Source of the DNA: Streptomyces sp. Root1304 | Lineage (GTDB): Bacteria > Actinomycetota > Actinomycetes > Streptomycetales > Streptomycetaceae | Length of the DNA: 64,000 nt | Direction: 5' to 3' | NCBI RefSeq assembly: GCF_001426405.1 | Contig: NZ_LMEP01000025.1 | Location: forward strand, 516,750 to 580,749 | In this document: piece by piece, positions 45,654 through 54,372 of the stretch | Layout: each line of letters opens with the position of its first letter | How positions within the stretch are numbered: the stretch's first letter is position 1 | The notes under the pieces: model-generated | Told to the model about the DNA's origin: nothing | Databases searched by the model: none | The model's input: the letters and a program-made list of their open reading frames with translations, nothing else | Program-made: the position numbers and the translations under genes

Positions 45654-46239
45654 CCGCAAGCAGTCGTACGTCGAGCCGGTGACCCTGAAGATCCTCGTCG
45701 CGGGCGGGTTCGGGGTCGGCAAGACGACGATGGTCGGCGCGGTCAGCGAGATCCGGCCCCTGCGGACCGAGGAGATCCTCAGCGAGGCGGGGCGGCCCGT
45801 CGACGACCTGCACGGGGTCGAGGCCAAGACGACCACCACGGTCGCCATGGACTTCGGCCGGATCACCCTCCGCGAGGACCTCGTCCTGTACCTGTTCGGC
45901 ACCCCCGGCCAGGACCGCTTCTGGTTCCTGTGGGACGAGCTGGCGCAGGGCGCGCTCGGCGCGGTCGTCCTGGCGGACACCCGCCGCCTGGAGGAGAGCT
46001 TCGCGGCCATCGACTACTTCGAGCGGCGCGGCATCCCCTTCACGGTGGCCGTCAACTGCTTCGAGGGCGCCCGGCGGTTCCCCGCCGAGAGCGTGCGCGG
46101 GGCGCTCGACCTGGACCCGGAGGTCGAGCTGCTGATGTGCGACGCGCGCGACCGCGAGTCCGTGAAGAACGTCCTGGTGGCGGTCGTCGAGCACGCGCTC
46201 GTCCTCGCGGACAAGAGCCACGCGGCGGCGGCGACCTGA
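45634..46239 (+). CDS. cvnD: Conservon GTPase CvnD
   Basis: A 201-residue small GTPase-like protein. G1 is GGFGVGKTT (about 25-33), TTTVAMDFG lies in the switch region, G3 reads GTPGQDRFWF, and VAVNCFEG stands at the G4 position with Asn but without the usual NKxD. It resembles MglA-type bacterial Ras-like proteins. It is last in cvnABCD. A hairpin at 46295-46325 follows. No cvnE P450 is attached, unlike some conservons. Confidence 0.93.
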   Translation: MAFGRSSRKQSYVEPVTLKILVAGGFGVGKTTMVGAVSEIRPLRTEEILSEAGRPVDDLHGVEAKTTTTVAMDFGRITLREDLVLYLFGTPGQDRFWFLWDELAQGALGAVVLADTRRLEESFAAIDYFERRGIPFTVAVNCFEGARRFPAESVRGALDLDPEVELLMCDARDRESVKNVLVAVVEHALVLADKSHAAAAT

Positions 46240-46294
46240 GCGGCGTGACCTGAGGGGCGCGACGGCCGCAGGCCGAGGGCGTGGCGTCCCGCTG

Positions 46295-46325
46295 TACGGG
46301 CCGGGTGCGATGCCCCCGGCCCGTA
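46295..46325. terminator. Bidirectional terminator after cvnD
   Basis: TACGGGCCGGG (46295-46305) pairs perfectly with 46315-46325 around a 9-base loop, between converging genes. Confidence 0.82.
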
Positions 46326-46339
46326 GGGGATCCCGGGGG

Positions 46340-46420
46340 CGACCACCACCCGCCCGCCCTGTACGGGTTCTCAGCGGCGGATACCACCCGCCCCCTAGGG
46401 GTTCTCAGCGGACCGCCACC
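46340..46420 (-). repeat. Degenerate duplication at the 3' end of the thiolase gene
   Basis: A segment with ACCACCCGCC and GGGTTCTCAGCGG occurs twice in tandem, ending at or just beyond the stop codon. It probably arose by duplication of the gene's last bases; the copy beyond the stop is not translated. Confidence 0.5.
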
Positions 46421-47592
46421 ACCGCCGACCCGTGCCCGAACAGGCCCTGGTTCACCGTGATGCCGACCCGCGCCCCCGGCACCTGCCGGTCGCCCGCCGT
46501 GCCCCGCAGCTGCCAGGTCAGCTCGCAGACCTGCGCGATGGCCTGCGCGGGCACCGCCTCCCCGAACGAGGCGAGGCCACCGCTGGTGTTGACGGGCAGC
46601 CGCCCGCCGAGGGCCGTGGCCCCGTCCCTGAGCAGCTTCGCGCCCTCGCCCGCCGCGCAGAGGCCGATGTCCTCGTACCACTCCAGCTCCAGGGCCGTGG
46701 ACAGGTCGTACACCTCCGCGAGCGACAGGTCCTCGGGCCCGATCCCGGCCTCCTCGTACGCGGCGCGCGCGATGGAGGAGCGGAAGCCGTGCGCGGCGGG
46801 GGCGACGGCCACCGCCGAGTCCGTCGCGATGTCGGGGAGGTCGAGCACGGCCTTGGGGTACGTGGGGGAGACCGTCGACACGGCCCTGACCCTGACGGGG
46901 TCGGGGTGTCCGTGACGGCGTGCGAACTCCATGCTGGACAGGACGAGGGCGGCGCCCCCGTCCGAGGTGGCGCAGATGTCGAGCAGCCGCAGGGGATCGG
47001 CGACGACGGCGGAGGCCGCGACCTCCTCGGCGGTCACCCGGGCCCGGTAGCGTGCCCGGGGATTGAGCGCCCCGGCCGCGGCGTTCTTCACCTTGACCTG
47101 GGCGAAGTCCTCGGGAGTGTCCCCGTACAGGGCCATCCTGCGGCGCGCGTACATGGCGAAGTACGCGGGGTTGGTGGCCCCGAGCACCCGGAACCGCAGC
47201 CAGTCGGGGTCGTCGGGGCGCTCGCCGCCGGCCGGTGCGAAGAAGCCCTTGGGGGTGGAGTCCGCACCGACCACCAGGACCACGTCCGCGAGGCCGGCCA
47301 GGATCTGGGCCCGCGCGGTCCCGATCGCCTGGGCGCCCGACGCGCAGGCCGCGTAGACGCTGGTGACCCGCGCCCCCTGCCACCCCAGGGCCTGGGCGAA
47401 CGTCGCCCCGGCGACGTATCCCGGGTAGCCGCACCGCATGGTGTCGGCGCCGACGACCGACCCGACGTCGGTCCAGTCGAGCCCCGCGTCGGCGAGCGCG
47501 GCGCGGGCGGCGGCCGTCCCGTAGGTGACGAAGCCGCGGCCCCACTTGCCCCAGGGGTGCATTCCCGCCCCGAGCACGGCGATGTCGTTCAC
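46405..47592 (-). CDS. Thiolase-like lipid-transfer protein (SCP-x type)
   Basis: A 395-residue thiolase-fold protein of the lipid-transfer group. The nucleophile Cys83 lies in YAACASGAQAI, the second half has SDGGAALVLSS, and the ends are AEVYDLSTALELEWYE and NTSGGLASFGEAVPAQ. Such proteins act as acyl-CoA thiolases or retro-aldolases on steroid or branched side chains, often in complex with a DUF35 partner. That partner is the upstream gene, whose stop overlaps GTG 47592 (GTGA). The operon probably answers to the palindrome at 48136-48150. Confidence 0.9.
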   Translation of the reverse strand: MNDIAVLGAGMHPWGKWGRGFVTYGTAAARAALADAGLDWTDVGSVVGADTMRCGYPGYVAGATFAQALGWQGARVTSVYAACASGAQAIGTARAQILAGLADVVLVVGADSTPKGFFAPAGGERPDDPDWLRFRVLGATNPAYFAMYARRRMALYGDTPEDFAQVKVKNAAAGALNPRARYRARVTAEEVAASAVVADPLRLLDICATSDGGAALVLSSMEFARRHGHPDPVRVRAVSTVSPTYPKAVLDLPDIATDSAVAVAPAAHGFRSSIARAAYEEAGIGPEDLSLAEVYDLSTALELEWYEDIGLCAAGEGAKLLRDGATALGGRLPVNTSGGLASFGEAVPAQAIAQVCELTWQLRGTAGDRQVPGARVGITVNQGLFGHGSAVVAVR

Positions 47593-48104
47593 GACCGCTC
47601 CTCCCGCTCCGACCGTGCGTCGGTCCGTTCCGGCTGTGCGTCGGTCCGCTCCGGCCGCGGGACCGGTCGCCAGTTCCAGGTGGTCCAGATGTGCAGGTCG
47701 TCCTCGTTCAGGACGCCGGGCACCAGCTCGACCTCCGCCCCGACCTCGAGTTCGGCCGTCGTGACGCCCGGTGCGGCCTGCCCGAGCACCACCATCGCCT
47801 CCGCCGCCAGCTCGACGGCGACGAGGGTGTACGGCTCCCAGGGCGCGTCGGGGTCGGACACGTAGGGGGCGGGCGGCCGGTAGCGCCCGTCGGTGTACGA
47901 CCAGACCCGCCCGCGCGGGGAGAGCGGGACCTCGGCGAGTTCGCCGCCACCCGCGCAGAGCGGATTGCGGCAGGCGTTGTCCTCGCGCGGGAAGAACACC
48001 GACGTGCAGGCCGTGCACCGGGTGCCGAGCAGCCGGAACTCCGCCTCCGGCACGGTGTCGTCGGTGAACCAGCCGGCCACCACCGGTCTGCGCGTCCGTG
48101 CCAT
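47589..48104 (-). CDS. DUF35 OB-fold zinc-ribbon protein
   Basis: A 171-residue DUF35 protein: an N-terminal rubredoxin-like zinc ribbon with Cys30, Cys33, Cys45 and Cys50, then an OB fold (VWSYTDGRYRPPAPY, YTLVAVELA). These proteins bind thiolase or aldolase partners and acyl-CoA. The last 20 residues repeat ERTDAQPERTDARSERE, encoded by a 24-bp DNA duplication. ATG 48104 is chosen because GGGAGG lies 5-6 bases upstream. It is first in a two-gene operon with the lipid-transfer gene. Confidence 0.9.
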   Translation of the reverse strand: MARTRRPVVAGWFTDDTVPEAEFRLLGTRCTACTSVFFPREDNACRNPLCAGGGELAEVPLSPRGRVWSYTDGRYRPPAPYVSDPDAPWEPYTLVAVELAAEAMVVLGQAAPGVTTAELEVGAEVELVPGVLNEDDLHIWTTWNWRPVPRPERTDAQPERTDARSEREERS

Positions 48105-48135
48105 CGAGGCCTCCCGTGCCACCGCTCACAAAGAA

Positions 48136-48150
48136 CTGACGAACCGTCAG
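48136..48150. promoter_or_regulatory. Palindromic operator-like site, second copy
   Basis: CTGACGAACCGTCAG lies 31 bases upstream of the DUF35 start. It differs from the site at 5486-5500 in one central base. Confidence 0.62.
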
Positions 48151-48184
48151 GAGTGTGCCACGGGAGCCCCCGGACGCGGAAGGC

Positions 48185-49006
48185 TCAGTGACCGGCCACC
48201 GACCGCCGGGCCACCGGGAAGTCGAAGAACGTGCTCGGGAACGGCTCCGGCTTGAACGTGAAGTGCCACCACTCCTCCGGCAGGTTCACGAACCCCTGCT
48301 CCCCGAGCGCCCCCTTCAGCAGCTGCCGGTTGGCCCGCTGCTCGCCCTGGATGCGCGGGTCGTCGGTGTGCGAGCGCGTGTCGAAGCAGTCGTACCCGGT
48401 CCCCATGTCCACGGAGTTGTCGGGGAACCGTTCCGCCTGCGGGGCGTAGCACTCCACAAGACGCTCACCGGGCACGTACGCGCGCGTGGGGGCGGCCGGC
48501 AGCCGTACGACGGTCAGGTCCACCGTCGATCCCCGGCTGTGCCCCGACTTCTCCGCGATGTATCCGTCCGCGAACAGCCTCGACTTGTCGACGAGTGGAT
48601 AGAACTCCTCCCGCATCCGCTCGTCCTCCAGGTCCTCGGCCCAGCGCACGAAGTGGTCCACGGCGCGCTGCGGCCGGTAGCAGTCGTAGACCTTGAGCGT
48701 GTATCCCCGGGCGAGCAGCCGCACCTGGGCGCGGTGCAGCGCCTCGGCGGCGGGCCGGGTCAGGATGCAGAGCGGCTGCCGGTAGCCGTCGACCGGTGCG
48801 CCCACGAAGTTGTGCTCCGTCGTGTAGCGCATCTCCTGGATGATCGTCCGGTCGACCGCGCTCAGGGCCACGAACTCCCGTGGCGCCTTCGGCTCGGGTG
48901 CGGCCGACGCCGGGGGAGCGGGGGCGGCGAGGGTGCCCGTGGCGGCGAGCAGTCCGGCCGCGGCGGTGATGGCGAGGGTACGGAAGGCGGAAGCAAGTCC
49001 TGTCAT
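48185..49006 (-). CDS. Secreted D-Ala-D-Ala dipeptidase (VanX-like, M15)
   Basis: A 273-residue exported peptidase. Signal peptide: about 1-35, with a hydrophobic core (LAITAAAGLLAATGTLA) and ASAAP near the cut. The M15D domain has RYTTEHNFVG, YDCYRPQRAVDHFVRW, the zinc motif SGHSRGSTVDL, and EEWWHF with Glu and the last His ligand. VanX enzymes cleave D-Ala-D-Ala. Because this one is secreted and stands alone without vanHA, cell-wall turnover is more likely than glycopeptide resistance. ATG 49006 is preferred to GTG 49012. Confidence 0.9.
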   Translation of the reverse strand: MTGLASAFRTLAITAAAGLLAATGTLAAPAPPASAAPEPKAPREFVALSAVDRTIIQEMRYTTEHNFVGAPVDGYRQPLCILTRPAAEALHRAQVRLLARGYTLKVYDCYRPQRAVDHFVRWAEDLEDERMREEFYPLVDKSRLFADGYIAEKSGHSRGSTVDLTVVRLPAAPTRAYVPGERLVECYAPQAERFPDNSVDMGTGYDCFDTRSHTDDPRIQGEQRANRQLLKGALGEQGFVNLPEEWWHFTFKPEPFPSTFFDFPVARRSVAGH

Positions 49007-49064
49007 GCGCACCGTCTATCAGTTCCGGCAGCGCCGGGAAAGGGTGATCGCATACGGTCGGCCC

Positions 49065-49619
49065 GTGAAGGAAACCCGCGACACCCGCGACTCCCACTGT
49101 TCGTCCTGCGGCGCCGCGTATCCGGCCGACGCCGGCTGGCCCCGCATCTGCCGGGCCTGCGGCGCGACCGCCTACAGGAACCCGCTGCCCGTCGCCGTGG
49201 CCCTGCTCCCCGTCACGGACGGGACGGGAACGGGGGACGGGACGGGAACGGGCGACGGTTCCGGAACGGGCCTCGTCGTCATCACCCGCACCATCGAACC
49301 CGCGCGGGGCGGGGTGGCCCTGCCGGGCGGCTTCATCGACCACGGCGAGGACTGGCGCGCCGCCGTCGCCCGCGAACTGCGCGAGGAGACCGGCATCCGG
49401 GCCTCCGCCGACGAGGTCCGCCTCGCCGACGCGCTGAGCTCCCCGGCCGGCCACCTCCTCCTCTTCGGCCTCCTCCCGCCCCGCCCGGCGGCCGAACTCC
49501 CGCCGTCCACCCCGACGGACGAGACGAGCGGCCACCACGTGCTCCACGCGCCGGAGGAACTGGCCTTCCCGCTCCACACGGAGGCGGTACGGAAGTGGTT
49601 CGCGGGGGAGTACGGCTGA
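49065..49619 (+). CDS. Nudix hydrolase with zinc ribbon
   Basis: A 184-residue protein. The first 30 residues form a zinc ribbon (CSSCGAAYP, CRACG). The Nudix domain follows with the complete box from GFIDHGEDW to ARELREETGI, needed for Mg-dependent cleavage of nucleoside diphosphate derivatives, as in NADH pyrophosphatase-like proteins. Between strands lies an insertion of Gly-Thr-Gly-Asp repeats (DGTGTGDGTGTGDGSGTG) encoded by tandem DNA at about 49217-49276. The start is uncertain between GTG 49065 and GTG 49044. Confidence 0.88.
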   Translation: MKETRDTRDSHCSSCGAAYPADAGWPRICRACGATAYRNPLPVAVALLPVTDGTGTGDGTGTGDGSGTGLVVITRTIEPARGGVALPGGFIDHGEDWRAAVARELREETGIRASADEVRLADALSSPAGHLLLFGLLPPRPAAELPPSTPTDETSGHHVLHAPEELAFPLHTEAVRKWFAGEYG

Positions 49620-49645
49620 GGCGCGCGGCCGGGGCGGGCGCGCCG

Positions 49646-49699
49646 CCCGTAAACACCGGCCACGCGCGCGTGCCCGTAAACACCGGCCACGCGCGCGTG
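49646..49699. repeat. Perfect 27-bp tandem duplication
   Basis: Two identical 27-base units (49646-49672 and 49673-49699), each ending in the alternating stretch CACGCGCGCGTG, fill the gap between the converging Nudix and GH31 genes. The self-complementary CACGCGCGCGTG could form Z-DNA or a cruciform. Confidence 0.9.
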
Positions 49700-49706
49700 T
49701 GCCCCC

Positions 49707-52064
49707 TCAGAGCCCCCGCACCCGCACCGGCAGCTCCACCTCCGACACCCCGTCGTCCGTCACCCGCTCCACGACCACCCGGCCGTCCACGAGCCGTGAC
49801 TGGTACCGCTCGATCTCGGCCGGCTCCCAGCCGTCCCCCGTGTCCCGCACGACGAGTCCGCCGCCCGTCCGCCCGGCTGCGGGCGCCCACACCTCCAGGG
49901 CCGGCGCGCCGTCCTCGCCCCGCACCGGGAGCACCGCCCCGGCCCGTGCCAGGACCGGCACCCGGGAGAGCGGCGCGTCGAGCAGCACCTGTCCGGGCCC
50001 CTCGTACGCCTGGCCCGTAGCCGTGTCGTACCAGCGCCCGCGCGGCAGCCGTACCGCCCGCCGGTCCGCGCCCCGGGTCAGGACCGGTGCCACCAGCAGC
50101 GCGTCACCCAGCAGGAACGCGTCCTCGCAGTCCCGCAGCACCCGGTCCTCGGGCGTCCCCCACCACACCGGCCGGACGTACGGCGCGCCGGTCATCCGGG
50201 CGAGCCGGGCCAGTGTGGTGAAGTACGGCCGCAGCCGCTCCCGCTCGGCCAGCGCCACGCGCGCGTGCTCCAGGACCTCCGGCCCGAACTCCCAGGGCTC
50301 GCGCCGCCCCGCGTCGATCGCCGCGTGGGTCCGGAACAGCGGCAGCCACGCGCCCAGCTGGTACCAGCGCAGGAACAGCTCCGGCGTCGGGCTGCCGTCG
50401 AAGCCGCCGACATCGGGACCCGAGTACGGCACCCCGCAGAGCCCGAGCCCCAGGACCAGGGCGAGCGAGGCCCGCAGCCCCGGCCACCCCGTGGACACGT
50501 CGCCCGACCAGGTGCCGCCGTACCGCTGCATCCCGGCCCAGCCGGACCGCGAGAAGAGGAAGGGCCGCTCGTCGGGCCGCAGCCGGCGCAGCCCCTCGTA
50601 CCCGGCGCGCGCCATCGTGAGGCCGTACACGTTGTGTGCCTCGCGGTGGTCGCCGCCGCGCCCGTCGAGCGCGTGCCGCGCCGAACGCGGCAGCGTCGTG
50701 TCGCCGAAGGCGGCGAAGGACACCGGCTCGTTCATGTCGTGCCACACCCCGGCGAAACCCTGCCGGAGCCGCTCCTCGTACAGGCCGCCCCACCACTCCC
50801 GCACGGCCGGATCGGTGAAGTCCGGGTAGGCGCACTCGCCCGGCCACACCACCCCGTGGACCTCCCGGCCACGGGCGTCCCGCACGAAGGCGTCCGCCGC
50901 GCGCCCGCTGTCGTAGACCGCGTTCCCCGGTTCGGCCTTGACCGCCGGGTCCACGATCGAGACCAGCCGCACGCCCTGCTCCGCCAGCTCCGCCGCGAGA
51001 CCCGGCAGGTCGGGGAACCGCTCGCGGTCGACCGTGAACACCCGGTGCCCGTCGTAGTGGTCGATGTCCAGGTGCACGGCGGACAGCGCGAGACCCCGTT
51101 CCCGGTACCCGGCCACCACCCGCCGCACCTCCCGGGCGCTGCCGAAGCCCCAGCGCGCGTGCTGCGGCCCGAGCGCCCAGTCCGGCGGCAGCGCGGGCGC
51201 CCCGGTCAGCGCCGCCCAGCCGTGGAGCACGCGCGCGGGGGTGCCCACCACCACCCAGCAGCGCAGCGGCCCGCCGTCCGTCCGCACCTCGCTGGTCCCC
51301 GGCCGGTCGTGCCCGGAACCCGCGCCCTCCTCCCCCTCGGCCAGGGTGACCCGGCCGTCCCAGGAGTTGTCGTGGAAGACCAGATGCGTCCCGGCGTCCG
51401 AGACGACGAACTGCACCGGCATGGTGAGGGAGAGCGGGTCGTCCCCGGGGCCGAAACTCCCCTTCGGGTCGGTGTTCCACAGCCGGTACGTGCCGTCCCG
51501 CAGCCGCGGCCCGGCGGACCGCCCGCCCAGCCCGAAGAACCGCGCGTCCGCCGGCACCTCGCTGCGCTGCACCCAGCGCGCCCCGTCCGCGGGCTCCCCG
51601 GCCACCGGCTCCCACCACCGGGGCGGCAGGTCCCTGCGCAGCATCACCCCGCCCGGCGTCCGGATCTCCACCGCGCCGTGGCGGGAGACCGCCACCGTCA
51701 CCCGCTCCGACACGATCCGCCAGCCGCCGTCCGTGTCCGGCTCCAGGGAGGCCCGGGGGTCCGGATCGGGCGCCTCGCCGGCCAAGGCGTACGAGGGAAG
51801 CGGCTCGGCACCGTCCCACCCCCAGAAGACGGTCCCGCCCGCCGACACGGACACCCGCAGCGAGGACCGCGCGAAGCTGACGGTCCCCCCGCCCGGAGCG
51901 GCCTCCGCCCCCGTCGCGAGCCCCGGCACCCGGGCCCGCTCCGGACCCCTCGCCGGCAGCCCCCACGCGTCCGTACGGCGCTGCCGCCACGCCACCCGCA
52001 CCGTGCGCAAGCCCCCCACCGAACCGAACACCTTGATCGAACGCACCAGTCCACGACCGTCCAT
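49707..52064 (-). CDS. Glycoside hydrolase family 31
   Basis: A 785-residue alpha-glucosidase/alpha-xylosidase-type enzyme without signal peptide. After an N-terminal beta domain (about 1-260) comes the barrel with HLDIDHYDG, nucleophile Asp near 441 in GVWHDMNEP and acid/base Asp near 521 in WSGDVSTGW, then RTHAAID and a C-terminal beta domain. It cleaves terminal alpha-linked glucose or xylose. It is intracellular, so it probably acts on imported oligosaccharides or glycogen products. ATG 52064; the gene converges on the Nudix gene across a 27-bp duplication. Confidence 0.93.
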   Translation of the reverse strand: MDGRGLVRSIKVFGSVGGLRTVRVAWRQRRTDAWGLPARGPERARVPGLATGAEAAPGGGTVSFARSSLRVSVSAGGTVFWGWDGAEPLPSYALAGEAPDPDPRASLEPDTDGGWRIVSERVTVAVSRHGAVEIRTPGGVMLRRDLPPRWWEPVAGEPADGARWVQRSEVPADARFFGLGGRSAGPRLRDGTYRLWNTDPKGSFGPGDDPLSLTMPVQFVVSDAGTHLVFHDNSWDGRVTLAEGEEGAGSGHDRPGTSEVRTDGGPLRCWVVVGTPARVLHGWAALTGAPALPPDWALGPQHARWGFGSAREVRRVVAGYRERGLALSAVHLDIDHYDGHRVFTVDRERFPDLPGLAAELAEQGVRLVSIVDPAVKAEPGNAVYDSGRAADAFVRDARGREVHGVVWPGECAYPDFTDPAVREWWGGLYEERLRQGFAGVWHDMNEPVSFAAFGDTTLPRSARHALDGRGGDHREAHNVYGLTMARAGYEGLRRLRPDERPFLFSRSGWAGMQRYGGTWSGDVSTGWPGLRASLALVLGLGLCGVPYSGPDVGGFDGSPTPELFLRWYQLGAWLPLFRTHAAIDAGRREPWEFGPEVLEHARVALAERERLRPYFTTLARLARMTGAPYVRPVWWGTPEDRVLRDCEDAFLLGDALLVAPVLTRGADRRAVRLPRGRWYDTATGQAYEGPGQVLLDAPLSRVPVLARAGAVLPVRGEDGAPALEVWAPAAGRTGGGLVVRDTGDGWEPAEIERYQSRLVDGRVVVERVTDDGVSEVELPVRVRGL

Positions 52065-52279
52065 GCAGCTCAGCCTGCCATCCGCCCGAGGCGGAACCGG
52101 CTCCGTTCAACTGCCGTTCACCCGTGGTGGGAGCACATATTCAACTCTCCGACCATGGGCGGGCAGCCCTGGTGCGAAAGACGATCACATGGCATCGTCC
52201 TGTCAGCCGCGTCGCGCGCACACCCCAGCACGTGCGCGGGACACACGCCGACCCCGCGTACAGCCAGGGAGCCGCCCCA

Positions 52280-54250
52280 ATGACATCCGCGCAGACCGAG
52301 CCGCTCTGGCAGCCGGACGACGAACGCATCGCCTCGGCCGCCGTCACCCGCTTCCAGGCCTGGGCCGCCGAACACCACGGCGCCCCCGCCGAGGGCGGGT
52401 ACCCGGCGCTCCACCGCTGGTCGGTCGACGAGCTCGAAGCCTTCTGGCAGGCGGTCGTCGAATGGTTCGACGTCCGCTTCTCCACCCCGTACGAGCGGGT
52501 GCTCGGAGACCGTTCCATGCCGGGCGCCGAGTGGTTCCCCGGCGCCACCCTCAACTACGCCGAGCACGCCCTGCGCGCCGCCGACGAGCGCCCCCATGAC
52601 ACGGCACTGCTCCATGTGGACGAGACACATGACCCGGTGCCGACCACCTGGTCCGAGCTGCGCCGCCAGGTCGGCTCCCTCGCGTCGGAACTCCGCGCCC
52701 TCGGCGTACGGCCGGGCGACCGCGTCAGCGGCTATCTGCCCAACGTCCCGCAGTCCGTCGTGGCCCTCCTCGCCACCGCGGCCGTCGGCGGCGTCTGGAC
52801 CTCCTGCGCCCCCGACTTCGGCGCCCGCAGCGTCCTCGACCGTTTCCAGCAGGTCGAGCCGGTCGTCCTCTTCACCGTCGACGGCTACCGCTACGGAGGC
52901 AAGGAGCACGACCGCCGCGACACCGTCGCCGAACTCCGCGCCGAGCTGCCCACCCTGCGCGCCGTCGTCCACATTCCGCTGCTCGGCACCCCGGCCCCGG
53001 AGGGAACCCTCGCCTGGGCCGACCTCGTCGCCGGCGACGTCGAGCCGGTCTACGACCAGGTCCCGTTCTCGCACCCGCTGTGGGTCCTGTACTCCTCCGG
53101 CACGACCGGCCTGCCGAAGGCGATCGTCCAGTCCCAGGGCGGCATCCTCGTCGAGCACGTCAAGCAACTGGGGCTGCACTGCGACCTCGGCCCCGAGGAC
53201 GTGTTCTTCTGGTACACCTCCACCGGCTGGATGATGTGGAACTTCCTCGTCTCCGGCCTCCTCACCGGTACGACCGTCGTCCTGTACGACGGAAGCCCCG
53301 GCTATCCGGACACCGCGGCCCAGTGGCGCGTCGCAGAACGCACCCGCGCCACCCTGTACGGCACCTCCGCCGCGTACGTCATGGCCTGCGCCAAGGCCGA
53401 CGTGCACCCGGGCCGGGACTTCGACCTGTCCGCCGTGAAGTGCGTGGCCACCACGGGCTCCCCGCTGCCGCCCGACGGGTTCCGCTGGCTGCACGACGAG
53501 GTCCGCGAGAACCTCTGGATCGCCTCCGTCAGCGGCGGCACCGACGTCTGCTCCTGCTTCGCCGGCGCCGTCCCCACCCTCCCGGTCCACATCGGCGAGC
53601 TCCAGGCGGCGGGCCTCGGCACCGACCTCCAGTCCTGGGACCCCTCCGGCAAGCCCGTCATCGGCGAGGTCGGCGAACTCGTCGTCACCAACCCCATGCC
53701 GTCCATGCCGATCCACTTCTGGAACGACCCCGACGGCAGCCGCTACCGCGACAGCTACTTCGAGATGTTCCCGGGTGTCTGGCGCCACGGCGACTGGATC
53801 ACGATCACCGACCACGGCTCGGTCGTCATCCACGGCCGCTCCGACTCCACCCTGAACCGTCAGGGCGTACGGATGGGGAGCGCCGATATCTATGAGGCCG
53901 TCGAGCGCCTCCCGGAGATCCGCGAGTCCCTCGTGATCGGCCTGGAGGAGCCGGACGGCGGGTACTGGATGCCGCTCTTCGTCCACCTCGTGGAGGGCGC
54001 CACCCTCGACGACGAGCTGATCGCCCGCATCAAGCGCACGATCCGGACGGAGCTGTCCCCGCGGCACGTCCCGGACGAGATCATCGAGGTCCCGGGCGTC
54101 CCGCACACCCTCACCGGCAAGCGCATCGAGGTCCCGGTCAAGCGCCTGCTCCAGGGCACCCCCCTGGCCAAGGCCGTCAACGCCGGTTCGGTCGACGACC
54201 TCGGTCTCCTGCACTTCTACGAGACGCTGGCCGCCAACCGCCGCGGCTAG
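52280..54250 (+). CDS. Acetoacetate-CoA ligase
   Basis: A 656-residue adenylate-forming enzyme converting acetoacetate, ATP and CoA to acetoacetyl-CoA. The N domain has WFPGATLNYAEHAL and SGYLPNVPQSVVALL; AMP-binding motif LYSSGTTGLPKAIV is near residue 270, GTSAAYVMACAKA follows, and the C domain has SDSTLNRQGVRMGSADIYE and HTLTGKRIEVPVKRLL. ATG 52280 has GGGAG about 9 bases upstream; the frame is open further upstream without coding character. The same enzyme lies near ptsI in S. coelicolor, consistent with conserved order. Strong terminator after the stop. Confidence 0.94.
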   Translation: MTSAQTEPLWQPDDERIASAAVTRFQAWAAEHHGAPAEGGYPALHRWSVDELEAFWQAVVEWFDVRFSTPYERVLGDRSMPGAEWFPGATLNYAEHALRAADERPHDTALLHVDETHDPVPTTWSELRRQVGSLASELRALGVRPGDRVSGYLPNVPQSVVALLATAAVGGVWTSCAPDFGARSVLDRFQQVEPVVLFTVDGYRYGGKEHDRRDTVAELRAELPTLRAVVHIPLLGTPAPEGTLAWADLVAGDVEPVYDQVPFSHPLWVLYSSGTTGLPKAIVQSQGGILVEHVKQLGLHCDLGPEDVFFWYTSTGWMMWNFLVSGLLTGTTVVLYDGSPGYPDTAAQWRVAERTRATLYGTSAAYVMACAKADVHPGRDFDLSAVKCVATTGSPLPPDGFRWLHDEVRENLWIASVSGGTDVCSCFAGAVPTLPVHIGELQAAGLGTDLQSWDPSGKPVIGEVGELVVTNPMPSMPIHFWNDPDGSRYRDSYFEMFPGVWRHGDWITITDHGSVVIHGRSDSTLNRQGVRMGSADIYEAVERLPEIRESLVIGLEEPDGGYWMPLFVHLVEGATLDDELIARIKRTIRTELSPRHVPDEIIEVPGVPHTLTGKRIEVPVKRLLQGTPLAKAVNAGSVDDLGLLHFYETLAANRRG

Positions 54251-54261
54251 GTCGTGTCCGG

Positions 54262-54306
54262 ACAGTCCCGTGCACAGCCGTACGGCATCCCCGTGCACGG
54301 GACTGT
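54262..54306 (+). terminator. Terminator of the acetoacetate-CoA ligase gene
   Basis: A perfect 14-bp stem (54262-54275 with 54293-54306), 17-base loop, followed by TCTT. Confidence 0.88.
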
Positions 54307-54372
54307 TCTTCCGTGTCCCCAGGCCCCACCATGCTCCTGACTACTCGTGCGTAACACGTCGTAGGGAGAAGT

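Noticed and set aside
48185..49006. Glycopeptide-resistance locus suggested by the VanX-like gene
   Set aside because: The protein carries a signal peptide, and vanH, vanA and the two-component genes are missing.
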